Below are positions 51,460 to 60,551 of a DNA stretch of 64,000 nucleotides, one piece after another; the first letter of the stretch is position 1; each line of letters begins with the position of its first letter. The stretch lies in NCBI RefSeq assembly GCF_900142725.1, contig NZ_FRBW01000002.1, positions 496,001 through 560,000 on the forward strand. Direction: 5' to 3'. Position numbers and translations under genes: made by a program. Source of the stretch: Roseibium suaedae. GTDB lineage: Bacteria > Pseudomonadota > Alphaproteobacteria > Rhizobiales > Stappiaceae. Under the pieces are notes generated by a model. It was not told the origin of the DNA. It did no database searches and saw only the letters and a list, made by a program, of their open reading frames with translations.

Positions 51460-52965
51460 ATGAGCGATATCGTCCTTTCCAGCGCCGTTCGCGACAACCT
51501 TCTGTCGCTTAAGAACACAGCCAAGCTCCAGTCCACGACGCAGAACCGTCTGGCTACGGGTCTGAAAGTGAACTCGGCGCTCGACAATCCAAACTCATTC
51601 TTCACTGCAGCAGGGCTTAACGACCGCGCCAGTGATCTGACCAACCTGCTCGACAACATGGGCCAGGCTGTTCAGACCATCAAGGCAGCGGACAAGGGCA
51701 TCACCAGCATCACAAAGCTTGTGGAATCCGCCAAGGCAATCGCCAACCAGGCGCTTCAGACCCAAAGCGAGTTTCAGCGCAAGACATACGCCGAACAGTA
51801 CAACGAGATCCTGGAGCAGATCGAAGATCTTGCACGCGACTCCGACTACAAGGGCAAGAACCTTCTCGCCGGTGCCGGCAACGAGCTCCAGGTCATCTTC
51901 AACGAAGACAGCACCTCGAACCTGACCGTCCATCCGGTTGACTACACGGACACGAGCCTTTCCACGGGTCTGTCGCTTTCGGATCTCGGTACAGGAGCAG
52001 GAGCAACCTCTGCCTTTACCCTTGCTGCCGGTTCGACCACCATTGATCTGACCGGGCTTCAGGCCTCTTCCAAGCTGACGGACCTTGCCTCCTGGGCGGA
52101 CGGTGATGTCGTGACAGTTTCGGACGGCACCACATCCAAGACCTTCACGGTCGGATCCGGCACCGGAGAGATCGAAACGGTGCAGGATTACATCAACGCC
52201 CTCAATGACCTTCAGGGCGTGAAGGCAAGCTTCGACGAAACCACGGACCAGATCACCATTGTCTCCGGCATGGATCCTGCCGTGACACTCAGCGTTTCCA
52301 AGGACAACGCAGGCGGCGGTACGGCAACGAACGGCGGCGTTGGCACCGGCACGACGACCTTGACCACGACCGTCATGACCGCAGCGGCTTCCCTTTCGGA
52401 TTCAGGCGGTTTCAAGGTTGGCGACACGCTCTACATCACCGATGGCAATGGCTATGAAGCAGCCTCTCTCGAAATCGACGAAGACACCACTGTCAGTGAC
52501 CTTGTCAGCCTGATCAAGGGCGTCAAAGGCCTTGATGCAAACTTTGCCTCAGGCAGCGTCAGCCTGATCGGTGATGTGTCCTTTGACATCACGAGCAGCA
52601 ACAAGGACTTCAACATTGACCGGCTTGCCACGACCGACGGCACCGTCAAGCTGACCGCAACAGACTCCGACTTCGCGGCCGACACGGACATCGAGCGCAT
52701 CCTTCAGTCGATCAATGCGGCCCTCGACGAACTGCGGTCCAGCGCCGGAAACCTGGGCACCAGCCTGTCCACCGTGCAGATCAGAACCGACTTCACCAGT
52801 GAGTTGATCAACACTCTGGAAGTGGGCGCTGGCGCACTGACGATTGCGGACATGAACGAGGAAGGGGCGAACATGCTGGCTCTCCAGACCCGGCAGCAGC
52901 TCTCGTCCACAGCCCTGTCCCTCGCCAACCAGGCAGAACAGAGCGTTCTGAGCCTCTTCGGTTAA
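51460..52965 (+). CDS. Flagellin 4
   Basis: A 501-residue flagellin, the most diverged of the four. It starts MSDIVLSSAVRDNLLSLKNTAKLQSTTQNRLATGLKVNSALDNPNSFFTAAGLNDRASDLTNLLDNMG and ends TRQQLSSTALSLANQAEQSVLSLFG, with one residue past the usual final Phe. The surface domain has Gly/Thr-rich strands and FlgK/hook-IN-like units. Its ribosome-binding site is weak and it lacks the AGGAA-loop leader of flagellins 2 and 3, suggesting different control. No clear terminator separates it from flbT, 89 bp downstream. Confidence 0.96.
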   Translation: MSDIVLSSAVRDNLLSLKNTAKLQSTTQNRLATGLKVNSALDNPNSFFTAAGLNDRASDLTNLLDNMGQAVQTIKAADKGITSITKLVESAKAIANQALQTQSEFQRKTYAEQYNEILEQIEDLARDSDYKGKNLLAGAGNELQVIFNEDSTSNLTVHPVDYTDTSLSTGLSLSDLGTGAGATSAFTLAAGSTTIDLTGLQASSKLTDLASWADGDVVTVSDGTTSKTFTVGSGTGEIETVQDYINALNDLQGVKASFDETTDQITIVSGMDPAVTLSVSKDNAGGGTATNGGVGTGTTTLTTTVMTAAASLSDSGGFKVGDTLYITDGNGYEAASLEIDEDTTVSDLVSLIKGVKGLDANFASGSVSLIGDVSFDITSSNKDFNIDRLATTDGTVKLTATDSDFAADTDIERILQSINAALDELRSSAGNLGTSLSTVQIRTDFTSELINTLEVGAGALTIADMNEEGANMLALQTRQQLSSTALSLANQAEQSVLSLFG

Positions 52966-53054
52966 ACCAAAGAGGCCAAAAGTAAAAAAACTCGGGTGTC
53001 CCGTTAACTTTTGCTCAATGTTGCTGCGGGATACTTTCTTTTGGAGGTCAAGGA

Positions 53055-53468
53055 ATGGCGCTCAAGGTCGAGTTGAAACCAGGTGAGCGGATTATCATTG
53101 GCGATTCAGTCATCACGAATGACAGCCAGCGAACCCGTCTTTTCATCGAAGGCAAGGCGCCCATACTCAGGGAAAAGGACATCCTCACCCCAGCTACGGC
53201 GAATACACCAGCCAAACGCGTCTATCTCGCGGTTCAGCTCATGTATCTCTCCAGCGACGTTGATAAGGTTCAGGAGAACTACTTCACCCTAGTAAATGAC
53301 ATCGTGAAGGCAGCGCCGAGCACCATTCCATACGTTACACGTATTAGTAATGCGATCATCTCGGGCGCCTTCTACAAGGCCCTAAAAGAAGCACGAAAGC
53401 TCATCGATTACGAGAGGACGCTGATCGGTCATGTACAAGCAGGCAGCGCAGGCATATCAGAAGACTAG
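53055..53468 (+). CDS. flbT: Flagellin mRNA regulator FlbT
   Basis: A 137-residue protein with the FlbT pattern VELKPGERIIIGDSVITNDSQRTRLFIEGKAPILREKDIL and VYLAVQLMYLSSDVDKVQENYFTLVNDIVKAAP. In Caulobacter FlbT binds the leader of flagellin fljK mRNA and promotes its decay when the hook is incomplete; in Brucella it acts positively. ATG 53055 has GGAGG upstream. It overlaps flaF by 38 nt. Its likely targets are the flagellin leaders just upstream. Confidence 0.95.
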   Translation: MALKVELKPGERIIIGDSVITNDSQRTRLFIEGKAPILREKDILTPATANTPAKRVYLAVQLMYLSSDVDKVQENYFTLVNDIVKAAPSTIPYVTRISNAIISGAFYKALKEARKLIDYERTLIGHVQAGSAGISED

Positions 53469-53805
53469 CCAGGTAGCGGTTTCGCCTCGTGAACTCGAAG
53501 CGACGCTACTCATGAAAGCTGCGGCACGCCTCCAGTTGATCAAGGACGAATGGGACGACATGTCCTTCGCCGAGAAAGATGAAGCGCTGACCTACAATCG
53601 CAAGCTCTGGACGGTCCTCGTGACCTCTGCGACCAGCGACGAGAACCCCCTCCCCCAGGATGTGAAGAACAATCTGGCGACCCTTGGCGTTTTCGTCTTC
53701 AAGCAGACCATGGCCGTTATGATGGATCCCCAGCCGGAAAAACTCGGCACCCTGATCTCCATCAACCGCAACATCGCCGAAGGGCTGCGGGCACGGGCCG
53801 AATAA
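53431..53805 (+). CDS. flaF: Flagellar biosynthesis regulator FlaF
   Basis: A 124-residue helical protein with the FlaF signatures YKQAAQAYQKTSQVAVSPRELEATLLMKAAARLQ and NRKLWTVLVTSATSDENPLPQDVKNNLATLGVFVFKQT. FlaF is required for flagellin translation or secretion and works opposite FlbT in Caulobacter. Its start lies within flbT, which extends 38 nt further. This long overlap implies coupled translation and a fixed FlbT:FlaF ratio. A terminator follows. Confidence 0.95.
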   Translation: MYKQAAQAYQKTSQVAVSPRELEATLLMKAAARLQLIKDEWDDMSFAEKDEALTYNRKLWTVLVTSATSDENPLPQDVKNNLATLGVFVFKQTMAVMMDPQPEKLGTLISINRNIAEGLRARAE

Positions 53806-53832
53806 TCCGGAAAAGACCAGAGATCGAACAGA

Positions 53833-53873
53833 AACGGGCCGAAGCGCTTTCAAGAGCTGCTCCGGCCCGTTTT
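53833..53873 (+). terminator. Terminator after flaF
   Basis: A 9-bp perfect GC-rich outer stem (53833-53841 with 53863-53871) is followed by a short T-run. It lies between the convergent flaF and flgL genes and may serve both. Confidence 0.75.
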
Positions 53874-53921
53874 CGTTAACGATAGTGACTGATCGCCCTG
53901 GTCAGCAAAACGCCCTCAGGG

Positions 53922-55457
53922 CTAGAGATAGTTCACGAGGCTCAAATTGTAGACGATGGACGATGCCCTGTAGGACGCCTCGATGTTCGTCTGCAGTTGC
54001 AAAATCTCGGCCGCAAGAAGCTCCTTGTCCACCCCTTCGATCTCGTCGATGGTCGTCTGATAGCTGGACTTCATCTGAAGGTGCCGGTCGGACGTCGCGG
54101 ACAGGGTCCGGTGTGCGATCGAGACTTCCGTCGAAATGTCCACGATACCGGATTGATCCGTCGTCGAAGGCTGGAGAATGCCGCGCAGATTGGTCGCAAG
54201 CTGCGAGTAGTAGATCTCGTCCTGATCCGTCCCGCCGGTAAAATCGGTGGCGACAAAGATCGCGAGAGACTTCACCACATCTGCCAGGCCCTGCTCGTTG
54301 GCACGGGCGCCGTAGTTGATGATCAGGTTGTCATCGATCGCAGCGCTCTTGTCTTCACGGGCATTCGTCGTCGCCGTGTTCTCGCCTGTGTACCAGGAGA
54401 CAGTGGTCGATCCACCTGCGACCAGACCTGTCGCAGTGTCGAAGGGAGGCCCGTCGACGCGCATGGGCTCCGTCCCACCAAAGGTGTCAAAGAACTGGCT
54501 GCCCGCCCATTCATCGGACGCTGCCCGAAGGGTGGTGGATGCCTGCTCTTCCAGAGCCGTGCTGATGGCAGCCCGCAGGTTTGCCGCAGTCTCCTCAAGG
54601 TCTGCGCCGATCGCGAAACTGTCTGCCGAATTTGCGGACGACTTGGCTGTCAGCTCGATGGTCACCGGCTCGGTATGATCCGGCGGCAAGGTCAGCGTGA
54701 TGGAGATGGTCTCACCGACAGTCGGCTGGCCTGTGAAGGAAATATCAAAGCTGTCCGGATCCCCGCCGCCCGGGCCAGTCACGGCAACATTGGAAAGACC
54801 GTTGGTGACAGAGGAAATATCGAAGCCGAAATCATGGGCCCCATCTTCTGCGATCGTGAAGGTGGAGTCCGTTGGGATCGGACCGGCATAGTTCGTCGTG
54901 AGCGCGGACACGTCCAGGCGTCCATTGTTGTTCGGACCGAGGTTCGCCTCAGCATATTCGGACATGACCGTCCGCAATCCGTCCTTGCCGTCTGCTCCGT
55001 CGAGAATGGCGCTTACGGCTGAAACCGGGTTCTGGTCCGCATCCGAGCCCCCGAACAGGAAGTATCCGGCGACTTCCGTATTCAAAAGGCTGACGGCCTC
55101 GTACAGAAGCACCTCTGCGGTCGCCTGCGAACGGGTCTGGCCATCGGACTGCAGCTCGAAGTCGTTCGGATCGATGGCGGACTTGGAATCGATGCGCAGC
55201 TCTTCCATCCGCTCCAGCGTCAGGTTGAGCGACTTGATGTGCAATTCCGCGGTGACGATGGTGTCCTGGTAGGCCTCGATCCGCCCGACCTTTTGGGTCA
55301 GCTCCAGATCGAGCAGGCGGCTGTTGCCGACCCCGCCATAGGTGTTGGAGACCTTGCCGGTCGCAAGCTGGGTGGTCTTTTCCTGCAGCGTCTTGCTCAG
55401 GGTGGTGACCTGCTTGGTCATGTAGGCACGGGACGTGGTGATCTTGTCGACTGCCAT
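53922..55457 (-). CDS. flgL: Hook-filament junction protein FlgL (HAP3)
   Basis: A 511-residue junction protein. The N-terminal region is ITTSRAYMTKQVTTLSKTLQEKTTQLATGKVSNTYGGVGNSRLLDLELTQKV. The C-terminal region is GVDKELLAAEILQLQTNIEASYRASSIVYNLSLVNYL, flagellin-like as expected for HAP3. The middle contains a GYFLFGGSDADQNPV block seen in FlgL. It is longer than enterobacterial FlgL because of an inserted Thr/Gly-rich domain. It is the last gene of flgE-flgK-flgL, 8 bp after flgK. Confidence 0.95.
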   Translation of the reverse strand: MAVDKITTSRAYMTKQVTTLSKTLQEKTTQLATGKVSNTYGGVGNSRLLDLELTQKVGRIEAYQDTIVTAELHIKSLNLTLERMEELRIDSKSAIDPNDFELQSDGQTRSQATAEVLLYEAVSLLNTEVAGYFLFGGSDADQNPVSAVSAILDGADGKDGLRTVMSEYAEANLGPNNNGRLDVSALTTNYAGPIPTDSTFTIAEDGAHDFGFDISSVTNGLSNVAVTGPGGGDPDSFDISFTGQPTVGETISITLTLPPDHTEPVTIELTAKSSANSADSFAIGADLEETAANLRAAISTALEEQASTTLRAASDEWAGSQFFDTFGGTEPMRVDGPPFDTATGLVAGGSTTVSWYTGENTATTNAREDKSAAIDDNLIINYGARANEQGLADVVKSLAIFVATDFTGGTDQDEIYYSQLATNLRGILQPSTTDQSGIVDISTEVSIAHRTLSATSDRHLQMKSSYQTTIDEIEGVDKELLAAEILQLQTNIEASYRASSIVYNLSLVNYL

Positions 55458-55465
55458 AACTGCAC

Positions 55466-57319
55466 CTATACCGCGTTCAACAGGGCATCGAAGAGTTCAT
55501 TGACCGTCTGCATGACCCGCGCATTCGCCGAATAGGCGTTCTGCAACTGGATCAGGAAGGCCATCTCGGCATCCACATCCACCGAATAGCTCTCTTCATA
55601 TCGGATCGCCAGGTTCGAGGTCATTGTCTGCTTGGCCTCTGAGTAGGCCTGAGCATCACTTGCCTGATTGCCCTGATAGGAAATCACCTGGTTGACGTAG
55701 GACAGGATCGACCCTTCAAAAGGGGTCTTCGAGCTGCCAATCCCGGTCGACGGATCAAAGGACGTTCTGCCATTGGCCAGCGCGTTCATCAGATACTCAG
55801 CGCGCGAGGAGTCATTGGCCGAATTTGTGTCCGGGATCGTCTCATAAGTCACAAGCTGGCTGCTATCGGCCAACAGACCGGAGCTGACCGCAATTGACGC
55901 GGCATAGCCCGTACGCTGACCACCATTTTCCAGAGCATCCGTGAACAGCTCTTCACCGTTGCGGGTGTCCACAAAGATGGCCAGACCAAGCCCCTGATCG
56001 GTTGATGCGGTCGGAGTGACGTTTGCGCTGAGGCTCGTGACACTTGTGTTGGTCGCCGTATCGCCCAGCACCTGAAGATTGCCGGAACCATCATCGCTGA
56101 CAGCAAGGTCCGTCGCTGCCAGAGCTGCGATGATCTGGGTGACATAGTCGGCCGTGTTGCCGCTGGAAATATCGATCCCGTAGACCACATCATCCGCACG
56201 GGCCGTCGCAGAATTGTCCAGGGGAAGCAGGGAGGCATCGTCGACCGCAACGAAGGAAACGTTCTGCGTGTTGCCGAGGGAGTCCACGTAGCTCAGGGAA
56301 ACCGTATTGCCCGACTGCAGGCCAGACAGATCCAGCGTATAGCCGCTCTCTGCGCCCACAGTGGTCTCTGTGCCCGCAACATTGACGTTGGACATGGCCA
56401 GCGACATTTCAGCCGCAATGGTGTCCAGCTGCGCCTGAGCCTCGACCAGCACATCGTCGCGGATCTGCGCCAGCGCCACCATGGAGCCGGAAGAAGAGGC
56501 CTGGATCAGATCATACTTCGAGCCCCCCGGCGTCGTCACAACGACCGTTGCGCCAGTCTGCCCCGGCTGCAGGGAGGGAGTTGCCTCAAAGCTCAGGGTA
56601 GAGACGCGATTGTCTGCATAAAGCTGCTGGGCATTCTGGGTGGAGATCTTCAGGGTGCCGTTGCTGTCTTCCTCGACCCGGATATCGAGATAGCCGGAGA
56701 GCTGCTCCACATAACGGTCCCGCTGATCTTCCAGTTCAGCCGTGGCGATGCCCAGCGCCTTTGCCTCGAGAATCTTGTCGTCAACGTCCTTGATGTTGCC
56801 GAGCAGATTGTTGACGTCCTGGGTCTGTACCCGCAGGGAGGAGTCCGCGTCCTGACGCAGGTCATCAATCTGGGCGTAGGTGCGGTTCAGCTGGCGTGCC
56901 AGCGCATCCGCAGCTGCAACAACCTCTGCCTGGGCAGAATTGGAGCTGGGATTATTGACCAGAGCCGAGAGACTGTTGGCAAATTCCGTAGCCAGGTTTG
57001 CAAGACCTGACCCGTCATCCAGCGTGCCGATAATATTGTCCAGACGATCCGTAAAATCGGCGATCTGGTTGGCGTATTTGTTGTCGGCAAGAGAGGAGAA
57101 ATAGGCGCTCTGGATCCGTTCATCGATCTTGCGGATGATATCGGAGGAGACGATGCCGGTCACATTGCCGGAAGAATCGAAGAAGACGTTCGCCTGAACG
57201 GATTTCGCGGAATATCCGACAGTATCTGCATTGGCGACGTTTCCAGCCGTAACGTCGATCTGACGCTGGTTATACTGGATGCCGAACAATGCCGTATTCA
57301 GGGCAGAGGTCAAACCCAT
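55466..57319 (-). CDS. flgK: Hook-filament junction protein FlgK (HAP1)
   Basis: A 617-residue junction protein. It starts MGLTSALNTALFGIQYNQRQIDVTAGNVANADTVGYSAKSVQANVF and has the family TDRLDNIIGTLDDGSGLANLATEFANSLSALVNNPSSNSAQAEVV block. It ends EESYSVDVDAEMAFLIQLQNAYSANARVMQTVNELFDALLNAV. It joins hook to filament together with FlgL. It lies 64 bp after flgE with a GC-rich hairpin in the gap. Confidence 0.96.
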   Translation of the reverse strand: MGLTSALNTALFGIQYNQRQIDVTAGNVANADTVGYSAKSVQANVFFDSSGNVTGIVSSDIIRKIDERIQSAYFSSLADNKYANQIADFTDRLDNIIGTLDDGSGLANLATEFANSLSALVNNPSSNSAQAEVVAAADALARQLNRTYAQIDDLRQDADSSLRVQTQDVNNLLGNIKDVDDKILEAKALGIATAELEDQRDRYVEQLSGYLDIRVEEDSNGTLKISTQNAQQLYADNRVSTLSFEATPSLQPGQTGATVVVTTPGGSKYDLIQASSSGSMVALAQIRDDVLVEAQAQLDTIAAEMSLAMSNVNVAGTETTVGAESGYTLDLSGLQSGNTVSLSYVDSLGNTQNVSFVAVDDASLLPLDNSATARADDVVYGIDISSGNTADYVTQIIAALAATDLAVSDDGSGNLQVLGDTATNTSVTSLSANVTPTASTDQGLGLAIFVDTRNGEELFTDALENGGQRTGYAASIAVSSGLLADSSQLVTYETIPDTNSANDSSRAEYLMNALANGRTSFDPSTGIGSSKTPFEGSILSYVNQVISYQGNQASDAQAYSEAKQTMTSNLAIRYEESYSVDVDAEMAFLIQLQNAYSANARVMQTVNELFDALLNAV

Positions 57320-57346
57320 GTCGGTGTCTCCTTCACCTCAGGGACG

Positions 57347-57375
57347 GACCCGGCGGGCTTCTCCCGCCGGGGGTC
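57347..57375 (-). repeat. Intercistronic hairpin between flgE and flgK
   Basis: An 11-12-bp GC-rich stem (57347-57357 with 57363-57375, one bulge) with a 5-nt loop and no U-run. It is more likely an mRNA-stability or attenuation element setting the hook:junction ratio than a terminator. Confidence 0.6.
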
Positions 57376-57383
57376 AGGTTCTG

Positions 57384-58766
57384 TTAGCGGACCATGTTGA
57401 GCGCGGAGTCCAACATGTCGTTGGACGAGGTCACGACCTTGGAGTTCGCGGAGTAGGCCTGCTGGGTGATGATCAGCTTGGCAAACTCGGAAGCGATATC
57501 CGCGTTGGACAGCTCAAGACGCTTGGCAAGGATCGAGCCACCGCCAGTCAGGGACGCAACACCGGAAGTCGGAGTTGCCTTGAAAGCAGCACCATTGACG
57601 CGCTCAAGGTTCTGGTCAGCTTCGAAGGTCGCCAGCGGGATTTCGAACAGGCCACGGGTCTGGCTGTTGGAGTAGGTCGCGTTGATGCGGCCGGACTCAT
57701 CGATCGAGATCCCGACGATCTCACCTGCCGCGTAACCGTTCTGCTCAAGCGAGACGGAGGTAGCGACACCGGTGGAGTCGGAGTACTGGGTCAGAGAAGT
57801 TGAACCAAAGGACACTTCGATACCCGTTGCAGTCACATCACCAACGGTGAGCGAAGCGATGTCAAAGCCATCGCCAGTGCCATTGACTGTACCAGTGGTA
57901 CCAGCCACGAGGCCCGTGATCTTGCCGCTGCTGTCGAAGGTCGCATTGCCGACTTCCAGCCATGCCGGATCATTGCCGCCGGAGCTGACGAACATGCTCC
58001 AGGTATCCTCGACAGGCACGGAAGCGTCAGCATTGACGGTTTTTGCCCAGCGCACTTCAACGGCAAGCGGCGTACCATTTTCGTTATAGGCCGTGATGGA
58101 GCCGCCGGAGATCGACTGCGCAATGAAGGCATCTTCATCAGCCGCAGCAATGTCACCCGTTCCGAGCGTTGCTGTATCCAGCAGGGCCGTATCCCGGTCC
58201 ACACCGTCGTAGTTGGTGGTCTTCGGAACCAGCGGCAGGTTGGCCTGATAGTCGATGCTGGTCGTCGCCTTTGCCGGGATCGGCTCATCATTGATCTGGA
58301 TGACCGACGGCGTATCGCCAACAGCGTTGCCGGTGGTCGCATCGAGAGCAAAGCCCGTCAGATAGTAACCGGCAGAGTTGACGAGATAGCCATCATCATC
58401 GATGTCGAAGTCACCAGCACGGGTGTAGTAGCTCTCGTTGGCGAAGGTGGTCTTACCGTCAATCACGTCGGAAGCCGTCGTCACAACGAAATAGCCGTCA
58501 CCATTAATCGCCATGTAGGTATCGACATCCACGGAGGAGATATCGCCCTGCAGACCATTCGTGGCACGAGAGGTCGCATAGGTGGTCCCGGCAACCTGAT
58601 CCGCCTGACGAGACCCTGCTCCGGACACCAGATCCGAGAAGGTCGTATCGAGACGCTTGTAACCGGTGGTTTGCGAGTTGGCGACGTTACCAGACAGGTT
58701 CTCCAGCGCCTTGGATTGCGCCGTGAGCCCGGACACCGCCGAATTGATTGCCCCGTAGATACCCAT
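57384..58766 (-). CDS. flgE: Flagellar hook protein FlgE
   Basis: A 460-residue hook subunit. The N-terminal region is MGIYGAINSAVSGLTAQSKALENLSGNVANSQTTGYKRLDTTFSDLVSG. The central block is YMAINGDGYFVVTT, and the C-terminal region is GGGSILAKRLELSNADIASEFAKLIITQQAYSANSKVVTSSNDMLDSALNMVR. Length and Asp/Thr-rich middle domain fit alphaproteobacterial FlgE. It is the first gene of flgE-flgK-flgL, behind a sigma-54 promoter 55 bp upstream. Confidence 0.97.
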   Translation of the reverse strand: MGIYGAINSAVSGLTAQSKALENLSGNVANSQTTGYKRLDTTFSDLVSGAGSRQADQVAGTTYATSRATNGLQGDISSVDVDTYMAINGDGYFVVTTASDVIDGKTTFANESYYTRAGDFDIDDDGYLVNSAGYYLTGFALDATTGNAVGDTPSVIQINDEPIPAKATTSIDYQANLPLVPKTTNYDGVDRDTALLDTATLGTGDIAAADEDAFIAQSISGGSITAYNENGTPLAVEVRWAKTVNADASVPVEDTWSMFVSSGGNDPAWLEVGNATFDSSGKITGLVAGTTGTVNGTGDGFDIASLTVGDVTATGIEVSFGSTSLTQYSDSTGVATSVSLEQNGYAAGEIVGISIDESGRINATYSNSQTRGLFEIPLATFEADQNLERVNGAAFKATPTSGVASLTGGGSILAKRLELSNADIASEFAKLIITQQAYSANSKVVTSSNDMLDSALNMVR

Positions 58767-59072
58767 TTCACATCCTCTTAAGTGACACAGGCCCAGCCTG
58801 AAAAAACTGAGAAGAGGATCGCAAAGGGCATGCCAACTGCCAGGCGATTTTTTATTTCTATAAAATTCAATATCTTAGAAGAAATCTGACTTCTTTTTTT
58901 CCAATGTTTGCCCGGCATAAAACGACCCGGCGGCAAAAGTTTCCCTGCTTGTCCGGCAATTTCTTCAGGCTGCAGCAAACACTGCATAGCAACTCTTGCC
59001 CACCTGCCGCTGTCTTGCCCTCCCCAGGTCCTGCCTCTACTCTTTGGTCAACAGAAGGAGCGGACGTCCATC
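58767..59072. other. Divergent flgE / moxR region
   Basis: 306 bp that mark the right end of the flagellar island. It contains the flgE sigma-54 promoter and an AT-rich block at 58840-58910. The moxR frame is open back to 58908 but has no start as good as 59073. No gene is seen. Confidence 0.6.
58821..58835 (-). promoter_or_regulatory. Sigma-54 (-24/-12) promoter of flgE operon
   Basis: Read on the minus strand: TGGCAT-N5-TTGC, with GG and GC 10 nt apart and a perfect TTGC; one mismatch from TGGCAC-N5-TTGC. The proximal edge is 55 bp upstream of the flgE ATG. Confidence 0.75.
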
Positions 59073-59918
59073 ATGCGTTTTGAAGGCACTGAGAGCTATA
59101 TTGCCACTGAAGATCTGCGGATCGCCGTCAATGCGGCCGTTGCCCTGGAGCGGCCGCTTCTGGTCAAGGGGGAACCGGGCACCGGCAAGACCATCCTTGC
59201 TGAACAGGTTGCTGCCGCCCTTCATGCACCATTGATCGAGTGGCACGTGAAATCCACCACACGGGCGCAGCAAGGCCTTTATGAATACGATGCCGTCTCC
59301 CGCCTGCGCGACAGCCAGCTGGGCGACGAGCGCGTCCGCGACATCCGCAACTACATCCGCAAGGGCAAGCTTTGGGAAGCCTTCACGGCACCGGAACGGC
59401 CTGTGCTCTTGATCGATGAAATCGACAAGGCAGACATCGAGTTTCCGAACGATCTGCTGCTTGAGCTCGACCGGATGCAGTTCCACGTCTACGAAACGGG
59501 CGAGACCATCAAGGCCATTCGTCGCCCGGTGGTCATCATCACCTCCAACAACGAGAAGGATTTGCCTGACGCCTTCCTGCGCCGGTGCTTCTTCCACTTC
59601 ATCAAGTTCCCCGACAAGGAAACGATGGCCGAAATCGTGGAAGTTCACTTCCCTGGCCTGAAGCAGCGCCTCCTGAACGAGGCCCTGACACTGTTCTACG
59701 ATATCCGTGATGTGCCGGGCCTCAAGAAGAAGCCGTCGACCTCCGAGCTGATCGACTGGATCAAGCTTCTGGTCAATGAGGACATCGACCCGGAAGTCCT
59801 GCGCCGGTCCGATACCGCCAGCGTCATCCCGCCGCTGCATGGTGCCCTGCTGAAGAACGAGCAGGATGTGCATCTGTTCGAACGGCTGGCCTTCATGAAC
59901 CGGCGGGAGCGGCAGTAA
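59073..59918 (+). CDS. MoxR-family AAA+ ATPase
   Basis: A 281-residue ATPase with Walker A GEPGTGKT (about 33-40), Walker B VLLIDEIDKAD, the sensor region RPVVIITSNNEKDLPDAFLRRCFFHFIKFP, and a helical lid domain. MoxR ATPases act as chaperones that insert metals or remodel partner enzymes, typically with a VWA-domain protein. Such a protein (CoxE-like) begins at 63901 on the same strand, separated here by four other genes. ATG 59073 follows AAGGAG. Confidence 0.93.
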   Translation: MRFEGTESYIATEDLRIAVNAAVALERPLLVKGEPGTGKTILAEQVAAALHAPLIEWHVKSTTRAQQGLYEYDAVSRLRDSQLGDERVRDIRNYIRKGKLWEAFTAPERPVLLIDEIDKADIEFPNDLLLELDRMQFHVYETGETIKAIRRPVVIITSNNEKDLPDAFLRRCFFHFIKFPDKETMAEIVEVHFPGLKQRLLNEALTLFYDIRDVPGLKKKPSTSELIDWIKLLVNEDIDPEVLRRSDTASVIPPLHGALLKNEQDVHLFERLAFMNRRERQ

Positions 59919-60442
59919 TGCAGCTCAAGCTGCTGACAGCTGCCCTGCTCGCCCTGCTGACCTGGCAGGGGGCCTTGGCGCAGGTCAAAAACAACGACGA
60001 GAGCGAATGGACGCCGGACGTCTATGGCGTGCGCCATTTCTCCGGCCTGCGCTGCCCGGATGTGGTCGGCTTCGTCTTCCGGACAAAACTCCTGTCGGCC
60101 GATGCAGACCGGATGGCAGGATGTGTTTATGCCGGGGACGCCGGGATGCAGCTTGTGCTGCGGTCTCACCTTGGCGGAACAGGCGCCAAGGCGGCGGAAG
60201 CCTTTCTGCGTGACTACAAGGCCGCGGGCTTCCGCGAGGTTTCCCTGACCGGCCCCGCCAGCCGCGGCATTTCCTTCCAGACCCGGGACTGGGCACCGGG
60301 CATCCTGTGCGAAACACTCTGGTACTTTAACGGCAAGAAGTCGGATTACAGTCTCTGGATGTCTTATTCTCTCCCCTCTCAGGAGGGAGATATCGCACCC
60401 GTCCTCAAGGCGTTCGAAGACCTGCTTGCCCGGCAAAACTGA
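59918..60442 (+). CDS. Small secreted protein of unknown function
   Basis: A 174-residue protein with a Sec signal peptide (MQLKLLTAALLALLTWQGALA, cleavage near AQV). The mature domain contains YGVRHFSGLRCPDVVGFVF, RMAGCVYAGDAGMQLVLRSHLGG and GILCETLWYFNGKKSDYSLWMSYSL. Three cysteines could include a disulphide. I recognise no family. Its ATG overlaps the moxR stop codon (TAATG), so the two are translationally coupled. Confidence 0.78.
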   Translation: MQLKLLTAALLALLTWQGALAQVKNNDESEWTPDVYGVRHFSGLRCPDVVGFVFRTKLLSADADRMAGCVYAGDAGMQLVLRSHLGGTGAKAAEAFLRDYKAAGFREVSLTGPASRGISFQTRDWAPGILCETLWYFNGKKSDYSLWMSYSLPSQEGDIAPVLKAFEDLLARQN

Positions 60443-60551
60443 TCTGGAACTGATCTAGAACTGATCCGGCACGAACCTTATCTGAGGGGCTGGCGAAAAC
60501 TCCTGGGGTCGCTTACATGGCGGGTATCCAGATCCCACTCAGGAGGAACTC

